Origin: Paraburkholderia sp. BL10I2N1
Lineage (GTDB): Bacteria > Pseudomonadota > Gammaproteobacteria > Burkholderiales > Burkholderiaceae
Direction: 5' to 3'
Assembly (NCBI RefSeq): GCF_004361815.1
Contig: NZ_SNWA01000001.1
Location: forward strand, 3,658,001-3,722,000
Length of the DNA stretch: 64,000 bases
Position numbers and translations under genes: made by a program. The notes below the pieces were generated by a model that saw only the letters and a list, made by a program, of their open reading frames with translations, searched no databases and was not told where the DNA came from. This document shows positions 8,882-18,606 of this stretch, piece by piece (the stretch's first letter is position 1; each line of letters starts with the position of its first letter).

Positions 8882-9721
8882 ATGGGAAAAATCGTAGGAG
8901 CGTTTCTGGTTCCGCATGATCCCGTCATGTATGTGGCGCCGGAGGCGCCGGCGAAGCAGCAGCGCGATGCGGTCTGGCAGGCCTATACGGAGTGCGCGCA
9001 GCGCCTGCAAGAGCTAGAGCCGACCACCGTAATCATCATCGGCTGCGATCACTACATCTTGTTCGGTCCGCAGTGTCTGCCGAGCTACCTGATAGCGACC
9101 GGAGACGTCGACGGCCCCATCGATCAGCTACCCGGACTCAAACGCGCTGCGTTCAGCAATAACGAGGCGTTGGCGACACATATCGCTACGTACGGACGTG
9201 AAAACGGATTCGATTGGGCGGTGGCGCGCGCGTTCACAGCCGACCATTCGGTGGCGATTCCTCAGCAGCTTATCGTTGATCCGTTGCGCACGACGAGCGT
9301 AGATGTCAAAACCATTCCGGTCTATCTGGCGTGTGGCGTCGATCCGTACATCACATTACGGCGATCCGCGGAACTGGGCGAACAGATCAGGCGGGCCGTC
9401 GAGGCTTTCCCCATCGATGAGCGCGTCGTCGTGATCGGCAGCGGTGGAATAAGTCATTGGGTCGGCTCTGCCCAAATGGGGCGAGTGAACGCTGTGTTCG
9501 ATCGCAAAATCATCGGGTACGCCGAGGCAGGCGATCTCAATGCGCTATGTGCGTTGTCGGACGAGTACATCCTCGAGCACGGCGGTGAGGGTGGAATGGA
9601 AATCCGCAATTGGGCCTGCGCCATGGGAGCGCTCGAAGGCTCCCGCGGAGAAACGATTGCCTACGAGGCAGTGCCGGAGTGGGTGACCGGGCTGGGTTTC
9701 GTACAGCTGCATCCGCAGTGA
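8882..9721 (+). CDS. Class III extradiol ring-cleavage dioxygenase, catalytic (LigB/CarBb-like) subunit
   Basis: Non-haem Fe(II) dioxygenase of 279 residues that opens a catechol-type ring next to the hydroxyls. The residues known to matter in LigB all have counterparts: His12 (VPHDP), His57 (GCDHY) and Glu240 (GGMEIRNW) as iron ligands, and His122 (ADHS) and His192 (SHW) in the active site. It pairs with the small subunit just upstream. The hydrolase two genes earlier implies that the product is a BphD-type ring-opened dienol rather than the hemiacetal of protocatechuate 4,5-cleavage, so a CarB-like role is favoured over LigAB. Confidence 0.92.
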   Translation: MGKIVGAFLVPHDPVMYVAPEAPAKQQRDAVWQAYTECAQRLQELEPTTVIIIGCDHYILFGPQCLPSYLIATGDVDGPIDQLPGLKRAAFSNNEALATHIATYGRENGFDWAVARAFTADHSVAIPQQLIVDPLRTTSVDVKTIPVYLACGVDPYITLRRSAELGEQIRRAVEAFPIDERVVVIGSGGISHWVGSAQMGRVNAVFDRKIIGYAEAGDLNALCALSDEYILEHGGEGGMEIRNWACAMGALEGSRGETIAYEAVPEWVTGLGFVQLHPQ

Positions 9722-9740
9722 ATCGAGAAGGACTCCTGAG

Positions 9741-10085
9741 ATGAGCAACAAGATTTACTTGATCAAACGCGACCAGCTGCAACCAGGACAGGTGTGCAAG
9801 GTTGAGCAGTCGAGCTGCCCGCTTGCGGTCTACAACGTCGACGGTGTTTTCTATGCGACGTCCGATATGTGCACGCATGCGACCGCTTCGCTTTCGGAAG
9901 GCGAAATTGTAGACGGCGATCTGATCGCCTGCCCGCTCCACGATGGGCAATTTCATATTCCGACCGGGCAAGCGCTGGCGTTCCCATGCACGGTGGATCT
10001 GCGGACTTACAAGGTGATCGAGGAAGGCGACGATATTTACGCCGACCTTGAACAGGAAGCGGACGCGGCGGCGTCGGCAATCTGA
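9741..10085 (+). CDS. Rieske [2Fe-2S] ferredoxin of the ring-hydroxylating dioxygenase
   Basis: Soluble Rieske ferredoxin of 114 residues that carries electrons from the reductase (18607) to the terminal oxygenase. The cluster ligands are Cys44 and His46 (CTHA) and Cys64 and His67 (CPLHDG), with the normal spacing. The C-terminus has a short acidic/alanine tail (EEGDDIYADLEQEADAAASA). It lies 19 nt after the extradiol dioxygenase and 11 nt before the alpha subunit, preceded by AGAAGGA. Confidence 0.93.
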   Translation: MSNKIYLIKRDQLQPGQVCKVEQSSCPLAVYNVDGVFYATSDMCTHATASLSEGEIVDGDLIACPLHDGQFHIPTGQALAFPCTVDLRTYKVIEEGDDIYADLEQEADAAASAI

Positions 10086-10096
10086 GGAGCGAAGAA

Positions 10097-11500
10097 ATGA
10101 CACATGAGTGCACTGGAAGCTGCGAGCGGCTGCGCAAGGATCCGGCTAGCGAGCCGCTTGCCGGCCTAGACCGGCTGATCGATCTCGACGCCGGGCGTCT
10201 GTCGCGCAGGGTCTATTGGGATCAGCGCATCTACGAGCAGGAACTCGAGAAGATCTTTGCCCGGAGTTGGCTGTTTCTCGCGCATGAGTCACAGATTCCA
10301 AAGGCCGGCGATTATCTAACGACCTATATGGCCGAAGACAACGTCATCGTCGTTCGCCAGAAGGACGGATCCATCAAAGCGTTCCTCAACACCTGTCCAC
10401 ATCGTGGCAACAAGCTGAACTTCACGGACGCTGGTAGCGCACGCAGTTTTGTCTGCAACTATCACGGCTGGGCTTTCGGCATCGACGGTGCGCTGCGCGG
10501 TATGGCCGGCCAGGAATTGTTCGACGAAAGCGGAATGAATCCTGCCGAGCACGGCCTGCACCCCGTCGCTCAGGTCGCAACCTACAAGGGCCTGGTATTC
10601 GGCAATATGGATCCGGATGCGCCCTCGTTGAGCGAATACCTTGGCGATTTCCGGTATTACCTCGATGTGATCCTCGATATGGACGGGGAGGGCACGGAGT
10701 TTGTCGGCGGCTGCGTCAAGTCGGTGATCAACTGCAATTGGAAGATTCCGACGGAAAACTTCATCGGCGATATCTATCACGCGCTCTGGACGCACGACTC
10801 GGCGGCACGCGCGATGCTGGGTGGACCGGTCGCGGAAGTTTATAAGGATCCCGACTCGTACCATGTGAACTTCAACGGCCACGGCTGGGAGTTCAATCTC
10901 GACATCATCGGCAACGCGGCTACGTTGGGCGAAAAGGAAATTCGCAAATATCTGTATGGCATTCAACCGAAAGTTGCAGAGCGACTTGGCGAGTTTCGCT
11001 CCAGGATGATCGGTTCGATTTCGTCTGTCAGCGTCTTTCCGAACCTGTCGTTCCTGCCGGGGCAGAACACTTTCCGCGTTTGGCATCCGCGAGGACCGGG
11101 CAAGATCGAACTGCATACGTGGACCATCGTCAACAAGAGCGCGCCGCAGGAGATCAAGGACAAGTGGCTTAAGGGGACGATGATGACGTTCTCGCCGACG
11201 GGTGTGTTCGAGATGGACGACGGCGAAAATTTTGAGTTTTCGACGCGTACCAATGCGGGCTTCGTCACGCGGCAACAGGACTTGTACATGGGGCTTGGCC
11301 GCGGCAGTCGTCTCGAGGACAGCGACTTGCCTGGCAATGTTTACCGGAATCAGGTCAACGAGGCCAACCACCGTGCGTTCTATCGGCGCTGGCTCGATCT
11401 GATGCAGGCCCGCTCGTGGAGTGACGTGCCGAAGCGCGACTCGGCGAGGCTTGATGAGAATGCATTTGTCCACGGGCGCGCAGCAAAGGAGGTCGCATGA
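10097..11500 (+). CDS. Aromatic ring-hydroxylating dioxygenase, alpha subunit
   Basis: Catalytic subunit (467 residues) of a Rieske non-haem-iron dioxygenase, which converts an arene to a cis-dihydrodiol. Rieske ligands are Cys100/His102 (CPHRG) and Cys120/His123 (CNYHGW). The mononuclear iron site is Asp225-His228-His233 in NFIGDIYHALWTH with a later DDGEN segment, as in naphthalene and biphenyl dioxygenases. The presence of a beta subunit, a separate Rieske ferredoxin and a reductase with plant-type ferredoxin defines a class III (naphthalene-type) three-component system. The ATG follows GGAGCGAAGAA. Ring specificity cannot be read from sequence. Confidence 0.95.
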   Translation: MTHECTGSCERLRKDPASEPLAGLDRLIDLDAGRLSRRVYWDQRIYEQELEKIFARSWLFLAHESQIPKAGDYLTTYMAEDNVIVVRQKDGSIKAFLNTCPHRGNKLNFTDAGSARSFVCNYHGWAFGIDGALRGMAGQELFDESGMNPAEHGLHPVAQVATYKGLVFGNMDPDAPSLSEYLGDFRYYLDVILDMDGEGTEFVGGCVKSVINCNWKIPTENFIGDIYHALWTHDSAARAMLGGPVAEVYKDPDSYHVNFNGHGWEFNLDIIGNAATLGEKEIRKYLYGIQPKVAERLGEFRSRMIGSISSVSVFPNLSFLPGQNTFRVWHPRGPGKIELHTWTIVNKSAPQEIKDKWLKGTMMTFSPTGVFEMDDGENFEFSTRTNAGFVTRQQDLYMGLGRGSRLEDSDLPGNVYRNQVNEANHRAFYRRWLDLMQARSWSDVPKRDSARLDENAFVHGRAAKEVA

Positions 11501-12048
11501 GTGCGGTACCTACGCTCGTATCCGCCGGCCCGGCGGATGGCACGGTGGATCGGGAGGTTGCCCATCGCATCGAGCAGTTCCTCTTCCGTGAGGCACGGCT
11601 GCTCGATACGGAGGCATGGGACGACTGGCTCTCGCTCATGACAGAGGATATCCATTATTGGATGCCTGCCATCGAGAACCGCAGGCGCGCAGACAAACTC
11701 GGCGCGTATGCCCCGGGTCGCGGCGCTTACTTCGACGACAACCACTTCGATCTGGAGCGCCGCATTGCAAGGTTCAAGCAACCGTCGGCATGGGCCGAGG
11801 ATCCGCCAACCCGGCATGTGCATGCGATCAGCAACGTGGAGGCGTTGCCCGGTTCTCGGCCTGGCGAGTATGTCGTCCATTCCGTCTTTGTCAATTACCG
11901 CAGCCGCGGCGAGGCGGACAACGACCTGCTACTCGGCAGACGCGAGGATCTACTCCGCGAATTCGACGGCAGCTTCAAGATCGCAAGCCGCAAGATCGTC
12001 ATCACGCAATCACTGCTGATGTCCAAGAACCTTAATACGTTCCTTTGA
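11497..12048 (+). CDS. Aromatic ring-hydroxylating dioxygenase, beta subunit
   Basis: Structural small subunit of 183 residues with the NTF2-like cone fold of oxygenase beta subunits, expected in an alpha3beta3 hexamer. Recognisable stretches are EQFLFREARLLDTEAWDDWL near residues 25-45, YWMP, and the C-terminal FKIASRKIVITQSLL. The start overlaps the alpha stop (ATGA) and is preceded by AAAGGAGG, so stoichiometric coupled synthesis is expected. Confidence 0.93.
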   Translation: MSAVPTLVSAGPADGTVDREVAHRIEQFLFREARLLDTEAWDDWLSLMTEDIHYWMPAIENRRRADKLGAYAPGRGAYFDDNHFDLERRIARFKQPSAWAEDPPTRHVHAISNVEALPGSRPGEYVVHSVFVNYRSRGEADNDLLLGRREDLLREFDGSFKIASRKIVITQSLLMSKNLNTFL

Positions 12049-12050
12049 CC

Positions 12051-12860
12051 ATGGGTTGGCTAGACAACGATGTAGCGCTGATTACGGGCGCCAATTCCGG
12101 GATCGGGCTCGCCGTGCTGCGGCGTTTCCTCCAGGAGGGCGCGAAGGGCGTCGGGGCGTTGGTGCGTAGTGCTCAAGGCGCGGATGCCTTGCGTCAGGAG
12201 TTCGGCAACCGCGTTGCGGTGACTGTTGGTGACGTTCGCTCCGCCACGGCCAACGAAGAGGCTGTCGCTGCGACGCTGAGCGCATTCGGCAAACTCGATA
12301 CGTTGGTTGGCAATGCGGGCGTTTGGGACTACTTCGCATCGCTGCGGAAGTTTGCCGACGGACAGCAGCTCGCCGACACTTTCCGCGAAGTGTTCGAGGT
12401 CAACGTAATGGGGTATTTGCTTGCCGCGCACGCGGCGGCGCCAGTATTGCGTGAGACGAGGGGCAGCATGATCTTTACGCTCTCCAACTCGAGTTTTTAT
12501 GCGGGTGGTGGCGGTCCCGTCTATGTGGCTTCGAAGCACGCTTGCGTCGGGATGATTCGGCAACTCGCCTATGAACTCGCGCCGGACGTTCGCGTGAACG
12601 GCGTGGCCCCGGGCGGCACTGCGACCCCTCTCAAAGGCCCGGAGTCACTAGGCAAGCATGACGCGCGGTTATCCGAGATCCCTGGATTCTCGGATGCCGT
12701 GGCGGACGCCGTACCGCTCGGCTTTATGGCCCAACCGGAAGACCACACGGGACATTACGTGCTGCTCGCCTCGCGCACCAATTCATGCGCGACGACGGCG
12801 AACATCATTCAAAGCGATGGCGGGTGGGAGGTGCGCGGGCGTCCCCCGCGCAAAGCATGA
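12051..12860 (+). CDS. cis-Dihydrodiol dehydrogenase (SDR family)
   Basis: Short-chain dehydrogenase of 269 residues of the BphB/TodD/HcaB group, which rearomatises the cis-dihydrodiol to a catechol with NAD+. The nucleotide motif TGANSGIG is at residues 12-19, NAG at 88-90, and the catalytic Ser145-Tyr158-Lys162 set is complete. The ATG at 12051, two nt after the beta-subunit stop, is preferred; a TTG at 12045 would also be in frame. The stop overlaps the next start by 4 bp. Confidence 0.93.
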   Translation: MGWLDNDVALITGANSGIGLAVLRRFLQEGAKGVGALVRSAQGADALRQEFGNRVAVTVGDVRSATANEEAVAATLSAFGKLDTLVGNAGVWDYFASLRKFADGQQLADTFREVFEVNVMGYLLAAHAAAPVLRETRGSMIFTLSNSSFYAGGGGPVYVASKHACVGMIRQLAYELAPDVRVNGVAPGGTATPLKGPESLGKHDARLSEIPGFSDAVADAVPLGFMAQPEDHTGHYVLLASRTNSCATTANIIQSDGGWEVRGRPPRKA

Positions 12861-13882
12861 CGGATATGGGAGGCGTGACGAAGATGGACGGTGCGACAAA
12901 CCGCGGCTGCCTGGCCGAGCTGTTCCCTGTCGGTCGGTTGCCGTTAATGGCGGCGCCGATGTTTCTGGTTTCCGGACCGGAGCTTGCGATCGCCTGTGCA
13001 ACAGCCGGCATTGTCGGTAGCTTCCCCGCCCCGAATGCTCGCAATGTCGATCTCTTGGAGGCATGGCTCGCGCAGGTGACATCCGCTTTGCGCGATATGC
13101 CGGGCGCTTCCCCCTGGGCGCTCAATATGATCGTGCACAGCACCTACGATCGCTTCGAGCGTGAATTGGCGCTGGTCATGAAATATCGGCCCCGCATCGT
13201 TTCTACCGCGCTCGGCAGCCCTGCACGCGTGCGCGAGCATGTGCATAGCTACGGCGGCATCGTGATGGCGGATGTTGTCACGCCCACGCTGGCGCGCAAG
13301 GCCGTCGATGCAGGCGTCGATGCGCTGATTCTTGTTACCCATGGCGCGGGCGGGCACACGGGTTATTACAACCCTTTCGCGTTCGTCGCCGAGGTCCGCC
13401 AATTCTGGAGCGGACCACTTGGGCTCGCTGGATGCATTACGAGCGGACGCGATATCCGCGCCGCCCAATTGATCGGCGCAGACTTCGTCGTGGCCGGCAC
13501 ACGCTTCATCGCGACTCGCGAAAGCATGGCGTCGGCCGAATATCGCGATCTGGTGGTTAGTAGCCGGATTGAGGATTTAGTTGAGTCGAAAGCCGTGTCG
13601 GGTGTTCTTGCCAATTGGCTCAAACCCACGCTGCATGCGGCCGGCATCGATGCGTCTCTGGATGGTGAAGGCAAACGGATCGATTTTTCGGGCGACATCA
13701 GTGCCGGGAAAAAGGCGTGGAAGGACGTGTGGTCGGCGGGACAAGGGCTAGGCGCAATCGAGCGCTTGAGTAGTGTCGCTGAGTTGGTAAGGCAGCTCGA
13801 ATGCGAATACCTCGAAATGCTGACAACTGAACGGGAACAGACCGGTGCACTGTTGGGCCGCTGGCGAGGGACATCCGCGTGA
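12857..13882 (+). CDS. Nitronate monooxygenase / 2-nitropropane dioxygenase-family flavoenzyme
   Basis: FMN-dependent TIM-barrel protein of 341 residues. Family marks are LMAAPMFLVSGPELAIA-like residues 24-40, the THGAGGHTG loop and the ADFVVAGTRFIATRES phosphate-binding segment near the C-terminal half. True nitronate monooxygenases, fatty-acid-synthase-type enoyl reductases (FabK) and IpdC-type enoyl-CoA reductases of steroid ring degradation share this fold, so the reaction is open. The ATG at 12857 overlaps the dihydrodiol dehydrogenase stop (ATGA), so it is an integral operon member. An alternative ATG lies 9 nt later. No enzyme of this family is needed in standard biphenyl or naphthalene pathways. 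Confidence 0.85.
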   Translation: MTDMGGVTKMDGATNRGCLAELFPVGRLPLMAAPMFLVSGPELAIACATAGIVGSFPAPNARNVDLLEAWLAQVTSALRDMPGASPWALNMIVHSTYDRFERELALVMKYRPRIVSTALGSPARVREHVHSYGGIVMADVVTPTLARKAVDAGVDALILVTHGAGGHTGYYNPFAFVAEVRQFWSGPLGLAGCITSGRDIRAAQLIGADFVVAGTRFIATRESMASAEYRDLVVSSRIEDLVESKAVSGVLANWLKPTLHAAGIDASLDGEGKRIDFSGDISAGKKAWKDVWSAGQGLGAIERLSSVAELVRQLECEYLEMLTTEREQTGALLGRWRGTSA

Positions 13883-13918
13883 CACGCGTCGGTCCATCAA
13901 TATTATGAGGAGAGAGGC

Positions 13919-14699
13919 ATGAAACCAGGCATTGAGGGAGCTGCCGAAGCATTGTGGCAGGCGCGCTCCGAACGGAAGACTATCGCTCGCGTGTCGGAGA
14001 CCTTCGACATTCAAACGGTGCAGGATGCCTACGCGATCGCCGAGGTCAACGTCAACCGCGCCCTTGCGGCGGGCGCACGAGTCTGTGGAAAAAAAGATTG
14101 GCTTGACATCGAAAGCCGTGCAACAGCAGCTTGGGGTCGATCAGCCCGACTACGGCGTACTGTTCGCGGACATGGAGTATTTGAGCGGTGCCGAACTGCC
14201 GGCGCAAAAGCTGATTCAGCCAAAGGCCGAAGGGGAGATAGCGTTCGTTGTTGGTCGCGATCTCGATGCCCCGGACTTGAGCTGGGGGCATTTTCTCATC
14301 GGTTTGGAATACGCGTTGCCGGCGATCGAGGTTGTCGACAGTGCGATCGACGATTGGAAGATTACGCTTGTCGATACCGTCGCTGACAATGCGTCGTGCG
14401 GGCTCTACGTTCTCGGCCTCGAGCCGCGCCGTATAGGCGACCTCTCGCTGGCGGGATGCGGGATGGACTTCAGGAAGAACGGGACGACTGTCTCCGTCGG
14501 GTCAGGGGTGGCTTGCCTCGGAAATCCGCTGAGCGCGACGTACTGGCTTGCCAAAAAGATGGCTGAACTCGGCCAACCCCTGCGCGCCGGTGACGTCGTG
14601 ATGTCGGGCGCGCTCGGGCCGATGGTGCCGGTGACGAGGGGCGATCGCGTCGACGTTGAGATCAGCGGCCTGGGCCGCGTGAGCTGCGCGCTGGAGTGA
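13919..14699 (+). pseudogene. mhpD: 2-Hydroxypenta-2,4-dienoate hydratase, split by an apparent +1 frameshift
   Basis: Hydrates 2-hydroxypenta-2,4-dienoate to 4-hydroxy-2-oxovalerate, the step between the hydrolase and the aldolase. The N-terminal part (from ATG 13919, GAGGAGAGAGGC upstream) reads correctly to VCGKK near codon 59. The rest, IGLTSKAVQQQ onward to ALE at 14699, is in the next frame. The switch is at the seven-A run 14089-14095: removing one A restores a 259-residue protein of the normal length. Beyond the run, metal-site segments such as KAEGEIAFV and LPAIEVVDS are intact. Sequence error, recent mutation, or restoration by transcriptional slippage on A7 are all possible. All downstream genes are intact, which argues against long-term decay. 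Confidence 0.88.
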
Positions 14700-14703
14700 C
14701 GTG

Positions 14704-16578
14704 ATGAACTCGGCGCATGATGTACTCGACGGGCTTGGCCGGAATCAGGCGTCAGCGGGGCTTGCCTTGGCAACGCCCGATATCGAACGCATTGACGCTC
14801 CTGACGGCAGCTTCATTCTGCGTTCGCGCATGCCGCCAAGGCCGCACGCTCGGTGCATCGGCAGCTGGCTTGAATACTGGAGCCGCACCACGCCTGGTCA
14901 GGTGTTCCTAGCGGAGCGTACTGACGACGGCGCGGGTTGGCGCCGTTTGACGTATGCGCAAGTGCGTGCAGAGGTGGGCGCGATCGCCCAAGGCCTGCTC
15001 GATATCGGCCCGGCATCCGGGAGGCCCATTGTCGTTCTGTCGGATAACAGCATAGATGCTGCGCTTGTGGCGCTGGCCGCGATGCATATCGGCTTGCCGG
15101 TGTCGTTCATATCGGCAGCCTATTCGAGGGCAGCGCACGATTTCAGCAAATTGAACGCGCTTCTGAACGTGCTGGATCCGGGTCTGATGTATGCCGACGA
15201 TGGAGAAGTTTATGGCAAGGCAATGCAGGCTAGCGGCAGGCAATGCCCGCTCGTGTATTCGCGGAATGTACCGGACGGCGGGATCGATCTCGGCTGCTTA
15301 CGCAAGACGCGGGAAACGGCAGCCATCATGGAGGCTCACGCACGCGTCACGCCGGATACGCACGCGAAATACTTGCTGACGTCAGGCTCGACTGGCATCC
15401 CGAAAGCCGTAATCAATACGCACGGAATGCTTTGTGCAAACCAGGAGGCGATCGCTCAGGTTTGGCCGTTTGTTGACTCCGCCGCACCGATCGTCGTGGA
15501 TTGGCTGCCTTGGAGCCATACATTTGGCGGCAACCACAACTTCAACATGATCCTGCGCAATGGCGGCTCCCTCTATATCGATGATGGGCGGCCCGTGCCT
15601 GGGTCGATCGAAAAATCGGTGCGTAATTTAATCGAACTGTCGCCGACGCTCTATTTCAACGTGCCGCGCGGATTCGATATGTTGCTGCCCCATCTCGAGC
15701 AAAACGAGACGTTTGCACGGCATTTCTTCAAGAATATGCGGGCGATCTTTTTCGCTGGCGCTGCGTTGCCAAAGCCGCTATGGGATCGCCTGAAATCGGC
15801 CGCTGAACGCCATCGTGATGCGCCGCCACTGTTCAGTTCGGCGTGGGGCTCGACGGAAACTTCACCGGTCATCACCAGCCTGCACTTCCATTATCCCGAG
15901 CCCGGCAATCTCGGTGTGCCGGTTCCGGGCGCAGAAATCAAGTTCGTACCGAACGGTGACAAGTTCGAAATGCGAGTGCGCGGCCAACACGTCTTCCGCG
16001 GGTACCTCCATGCGCGGGAGCTAACAGACAAGGCATTCGATGAGGAAGGATTTTATTTGATAGGAGATGCAGGGCGCTTGGCCAATCCCGCAAATCCGAA
16101 CGCTGGCGTTCTGTTTGATGGACGCATCTCGGAAGATTTCAAGCTGACCACGGGGAGCTGGGTATCGGTCGGCACGTTGCGCCTACGTGCCGTTGCCGCC
16201 CTGATGCCGTACGCGCAGGACGTTGTTGTGGCTGGACATGATCGCGATGAAGTTGGCCTGCTCGTTTTCTCGTCACCGGCGTTGCATACGTTGGTCGGAG
16301 ACGACGCGCGTGCGATGACAGGCGAGCAATTGGCGGCCAATGCAGAGGCCCGAAGAAGGATTGCAACCGCGCTCTCCTCGCTCAACGAAGGTCATGGCTC
16401 TGCTAGCCGAGTCGCACGCGCAATCATCATCGGCTGTCCGCCGAACCAAGAGAGGGGCGAGATTACGGACAAGGGATACATCAATCAACGGAGAGTGTTG
16501 ACGTTGCGCGCACACGAGGTCGAGCGATTATTTGGCGGGGGCGCCTCGGTCATCTTTCCCGCCACCAACACTCATTGA
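14704..16578 (+). CDS. Feruloyl-CoA synthetase-like aryl/acyl-CoA ligase
   Basis: Adenylate-forming CoA ligase of 624 residues, similar in length and layout to feruloyl-CoA synthetases (Fcs). The P-loop [16 protein letters not shown] lies near residue 225, with [11 protein letters not shown] as the A5 motif and YLIGDAG as the A7 region; the C-terminal catalytic stretch includes [12 protein letters not shown]. The start is ATG 14704 or the GTG at 14701, just after the hydratase stop. In this operon it most simply activates the acid released by the C-C hydrolase, handing a CoA ester to the second, leftward operon. That link is inference. Confidence 0.87.
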   Translation: MNSAHDVLDGLGRNQASAGLALATPDIERIDAPDGSFILRSRMPPRPHARCIGSWLEYWSRTTPGQVFLAERTDDGAGWRRLTYAQVRAEVGAIAQGLLDIGPASGRPIVVLSDNSIDAALVALAAMHIGLPVSFISAAYSRAAHDFSKLNALLNVLDPGLMYADDGEVYGKAMQASGRQCPLVYSRNVPDGGIDLGCLRKTRETAAIMEAHARVTPDTHAKYLLTSGSTGIPKAVINTHGMLCANQEAIAQVWPFVDSAAPIVVDWLPWSHTFGGNHNFNMILRNGGSLYIDDGRPVPGSIEKSVRNLIELSPTLYFNVPRGFDMLLPHLEQNETFARHFFKNMRAIFFAGAALPKPLWDRLKSAAERHRDAPPLFSSAWGSTETSPVITSLHFHYPEPGNLGVPVPGAEIKFVPNGDKFEMRVRGQHVFRGYLHARELTDKAFDEEGFYLIGDAGRLANPANPNAGVLFDGRISEDFKLTTGSWVSVGTLRLRAVAALMPYAQDVVVAGHDRDEVGLLVFSSPALHTLVGDDARAMTGEQLAANAEARRRIATALSSLNEGHGSASRVARAIIIGCPPNQERGEITDKGYINQRRVLTLRAHEVERLFGGGASVIFPATNTH

Positions 16579-16600
16579 ACGCACTAGCGAAGGACGAGCA

Positions 16601-17551
16601 ATGGCAAAGAAACTGAAGGCCGCGATCATCGGATCCGGAAATATCGGCACCGATTTGATGATCAAGATTATGCGACATGGCGAGCATCTCGAGATGGGGG
16701 CGATGGTCGGCATCGACCGTGCATCTGACGGGCTCGCACGTGCTTCGCGCTTGGGCGTAGCCACGACATACGAGGGCGTCGAAGGGCTCACCCGTCTGCC
16801 GGTGTTTGACGAAATCGATATCGTATTCGATGCGACAAGCGCCGCCGCGCATGTGAAGAACGACGCGTTCTTACGTCGGCTCAAGCCTGGCGTCCGAATG
16901 ATCGACTTGACGCCGGCAGCGATTGGTCCGTATTGCGTACCTGTTGTGAACCTCGATGAGCATGTCGATGCGCTAAACGTCAACATGGTCACGTGCGGTG
17001 GACAGGCGACGATTCCGATGGTCGCCGCCGTCTCTCGTGTCGCGAAAGTGCACTATGGCGAAATCGTCGCATCGATCTCGAGCAAATCGGCAGGCCCGGG
17101 TACGCGCGCGAACATCGATGAATTTACTGAAACGACCTCAAAGGCGATTGAGCAGATCGGTGGAGCGACGAAGGGAAAGGCGATCATTATCCTGAATCCA
17201 GCAGAGCCGCCACTGATCATGCGCGATACCGTGTACTGCTTGTCGGAGCCGGCCGACGAGGATGCCGTGGCGCAGTCGATCGAAGAAATGGTGGCTGCCG
17301 TCAACCGTTACGTACCGGGCTATCGCCTCAAGCAGACGGTCCAATTCGACCGCATTGACGCCACTCAACCGTTGAATATCCCCGGGGTTGGCGCGCGGAT
17401 GAGCGGGTTGAAGACCTCGGTATTCCTCGAAGTGGAGGGTGCCGCGCATTATCTGCCGTCTTATGCCGGCAACCTCGACATCATGACCTCCGCGGCGATG
17501 GCCTGTGCTGAACGCATGGCCGCCGAAATGGTCGCCCGTACCACTGCCTGA
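16601..17551 (+). CDS. mhpF: Acetaldehyde dehydrogenase (acylating)
   Basis: NAD- and CoA-dependent oxidation of acetaldehyde to acetyl-CoA; 316 residues, the usual size (also named BphJ/DmpF). The Rossmann motif [10 protein letters not shown] lies at residues 10-19 and the catalytic Cys132 in VTCGGQAT. It forms a channelling complex with the aldolase encoded next, 13 nt downstream. The ATG at 16601 is preceded by AAGGACGAGCA; the upstream in-frame extension overlaps the ligase gene and is not part of the family. Confidence 0.95.
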   Translation: MAKKLKAAIIGSGNIGTDLMIKIMRHGEHLEMGAMVGIDRASDGLARASRLGVATTYEGVEGLTRLPVFDEIDIVFDATSAAAHVKNDAFLRRLKPGVRMIDLTPAAIGPYCVPVVNLDEHVDALNVNMVTCGGQATIPMVAAVSRVAKVHYGEIVASISSKSAGPGTRANIDEFTETTSKAIEQIGGATKGKAIIILNPAEPPLIMRDTVYCLSEPADEDAVAQSIEEMVAAVNRYVPGYRLKQTVQFDRIDATQPLNIPGVGARMSGLKTSVFLEVEGAAHYLPSYAGNLDIMTSAAMACAERMAAEMVARTTA

Positions 17552-17564
17552 AGGGAGAGACGGC

Positions 17565-18602
17565 ATGACATCTGACAAAAAGCTCTACATTTCCGACGTG
17601 ACGCTACGCGATGGTTCGCATGCGATTCGTCACCAATACAGCGTGGAACAGGCCGTCGCCATTGCCAGGGCGCTCGACGAGGCGAAAGTTGACTCGATCG
17701 AGGTCGCTCATGGCGATGGTTTGCAAGGATCGAGTTTCAACTATGGCTTCGGCGCACACACCGACCTTGAATGGATAGCGGCAGTGGCGGGGACGGTCAA
17801 GCATGCCAAGGTCGCGACGCTACTTTTGCCTGGCATCGGCACGATTCACGACTTGCGCAATGCCTACGATGCCGGCGCACGCATCGTACGTGTCGCGACT
17901 CACTGCACCGAAGCCGATGTCTCGCGACAGCATATCGAGCATGCGCGCAAGCTTGGGATGGAAGCGGTGGGATTTTTGATGATGAGCCATATGACGACGC
18001 CGCAGCATCTGGCTCAGCAGGCAAAGCTCATGGAAAGCTATGGAGCGACGTGCTGCTACGTCGTGGATTCGGGCGGTGCCCTTGGCATGAACGACGTCCG
18101 CGAACGCTTCCGCGCATTCAAAGACGTACTTGATCCCCGGACGCAGACCGGCATTCATGCACACCACAACCTGAGCCTTGGGGTCGCGAACAGCATCGCG
18201 GCGGTAGAGGAAGGATGTGATCGCATTGATGCGAGTCTTGCAGGGATGGGGGCGGGTGCCGGCAACGCGCCACTCGAGGTATTTATCGCGGCGGCCGCTC
18301 GGCTCGAATGGAACCATGGCTGTGATCTCTACAAGCTGATGGACGCTGCAGACGATATCGTCCGCCCGCTGCAAGATCGGCCGGTGCGAGTCGACCGCGA
18401 AACGCTCGCGCTCGGTTACGCCGGTGTTTATTCGAGCTTCCTGCGTCACACCGAAGTTGCCGCAAAAAAGTACGGACTTAAGACCGTCGACATCCTCGTT
18501 GAACTTGGCCGCCGTCGTATGGTCGGTGGCCAGGAGGACATGATTGTGGACGTTGCGCTTGATCTGCTCAAGGCAAAAGAGGCCGAACGAGTAACCGGAT
18601 AG
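17565..18602 (+). CDS. dmpG: 4-Hydroxy-2-oxovalerate aldolase
   Basis: Mn2+-dependent pyruvate aldolase (also MhpE/BphI) of 345 residues that splits 4-hydroxy-2-oxovalerate into pyruvate and acetaldehyde. Active-site residues are in [11 protein letters not shown] (Arg15, Asp16, His19) and the metal-binding HAHHN. A C-terminal communication domain follows the barrel. AAGGGAGAGACGGC precedes the ATG. With the dehydrogenase it channels acetaldehyde, completing conversion of the C5 fragment to central metabolites. Confidence 0.95.
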   Translation: MTSDKKLYISDVTLRDGSHAIRHQYSVEQAVAIARALDEAKVDSIEVAHGDGLQGSSFNYGFGAHTDLEWIAAVAGTVKHAKVATLLLPGIGTIHDLRNAYDAGARIVRVATHCTEADVSRQHIEHARKLGMEAVGFLMMSHMTTPQHLAQQAKLMESYGATCCYVVDSGGALGMNDVRERFRAFKDVLDPRTQTGIHAHHNLSLGVANSIAAVEEGCDRIDASLAGMGAGAGNAPLEVFIAAAARLEWNHGCDLYKLMDAADDIVRPLQDRPVRVDRETLALGYAGVYSSFLRHTEVAAKKYGLKTVDILVELGRRRMVGGQEDMIVDVALDLLKAKEAERVTG

Positions 18603-18606
18603 TGCC

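Noticed and set aside
8578..9721. Assignment as protocatechuate 4,5-dioxygenase LigAB
   Set aside because: The linked C-C hydrolase and dienoate pathway genes fit a biphenyl/carbazole-type diol better than protocatechuate.
10316..11473. Long open frame on the minus strand opposite the dioxygenase alpha subunit
   Set aside because: It is a GC-rich antisense shadow of a gene with all Rieske and iron-site motifs; its own translation has no family features.
13932..14699. Reading the hydratase as an intact gene from 13932
   Set aside because: The first 50 residues of that frame are Arg-rich and unlike the family; the true N-terminus is in the other frame from 13919.
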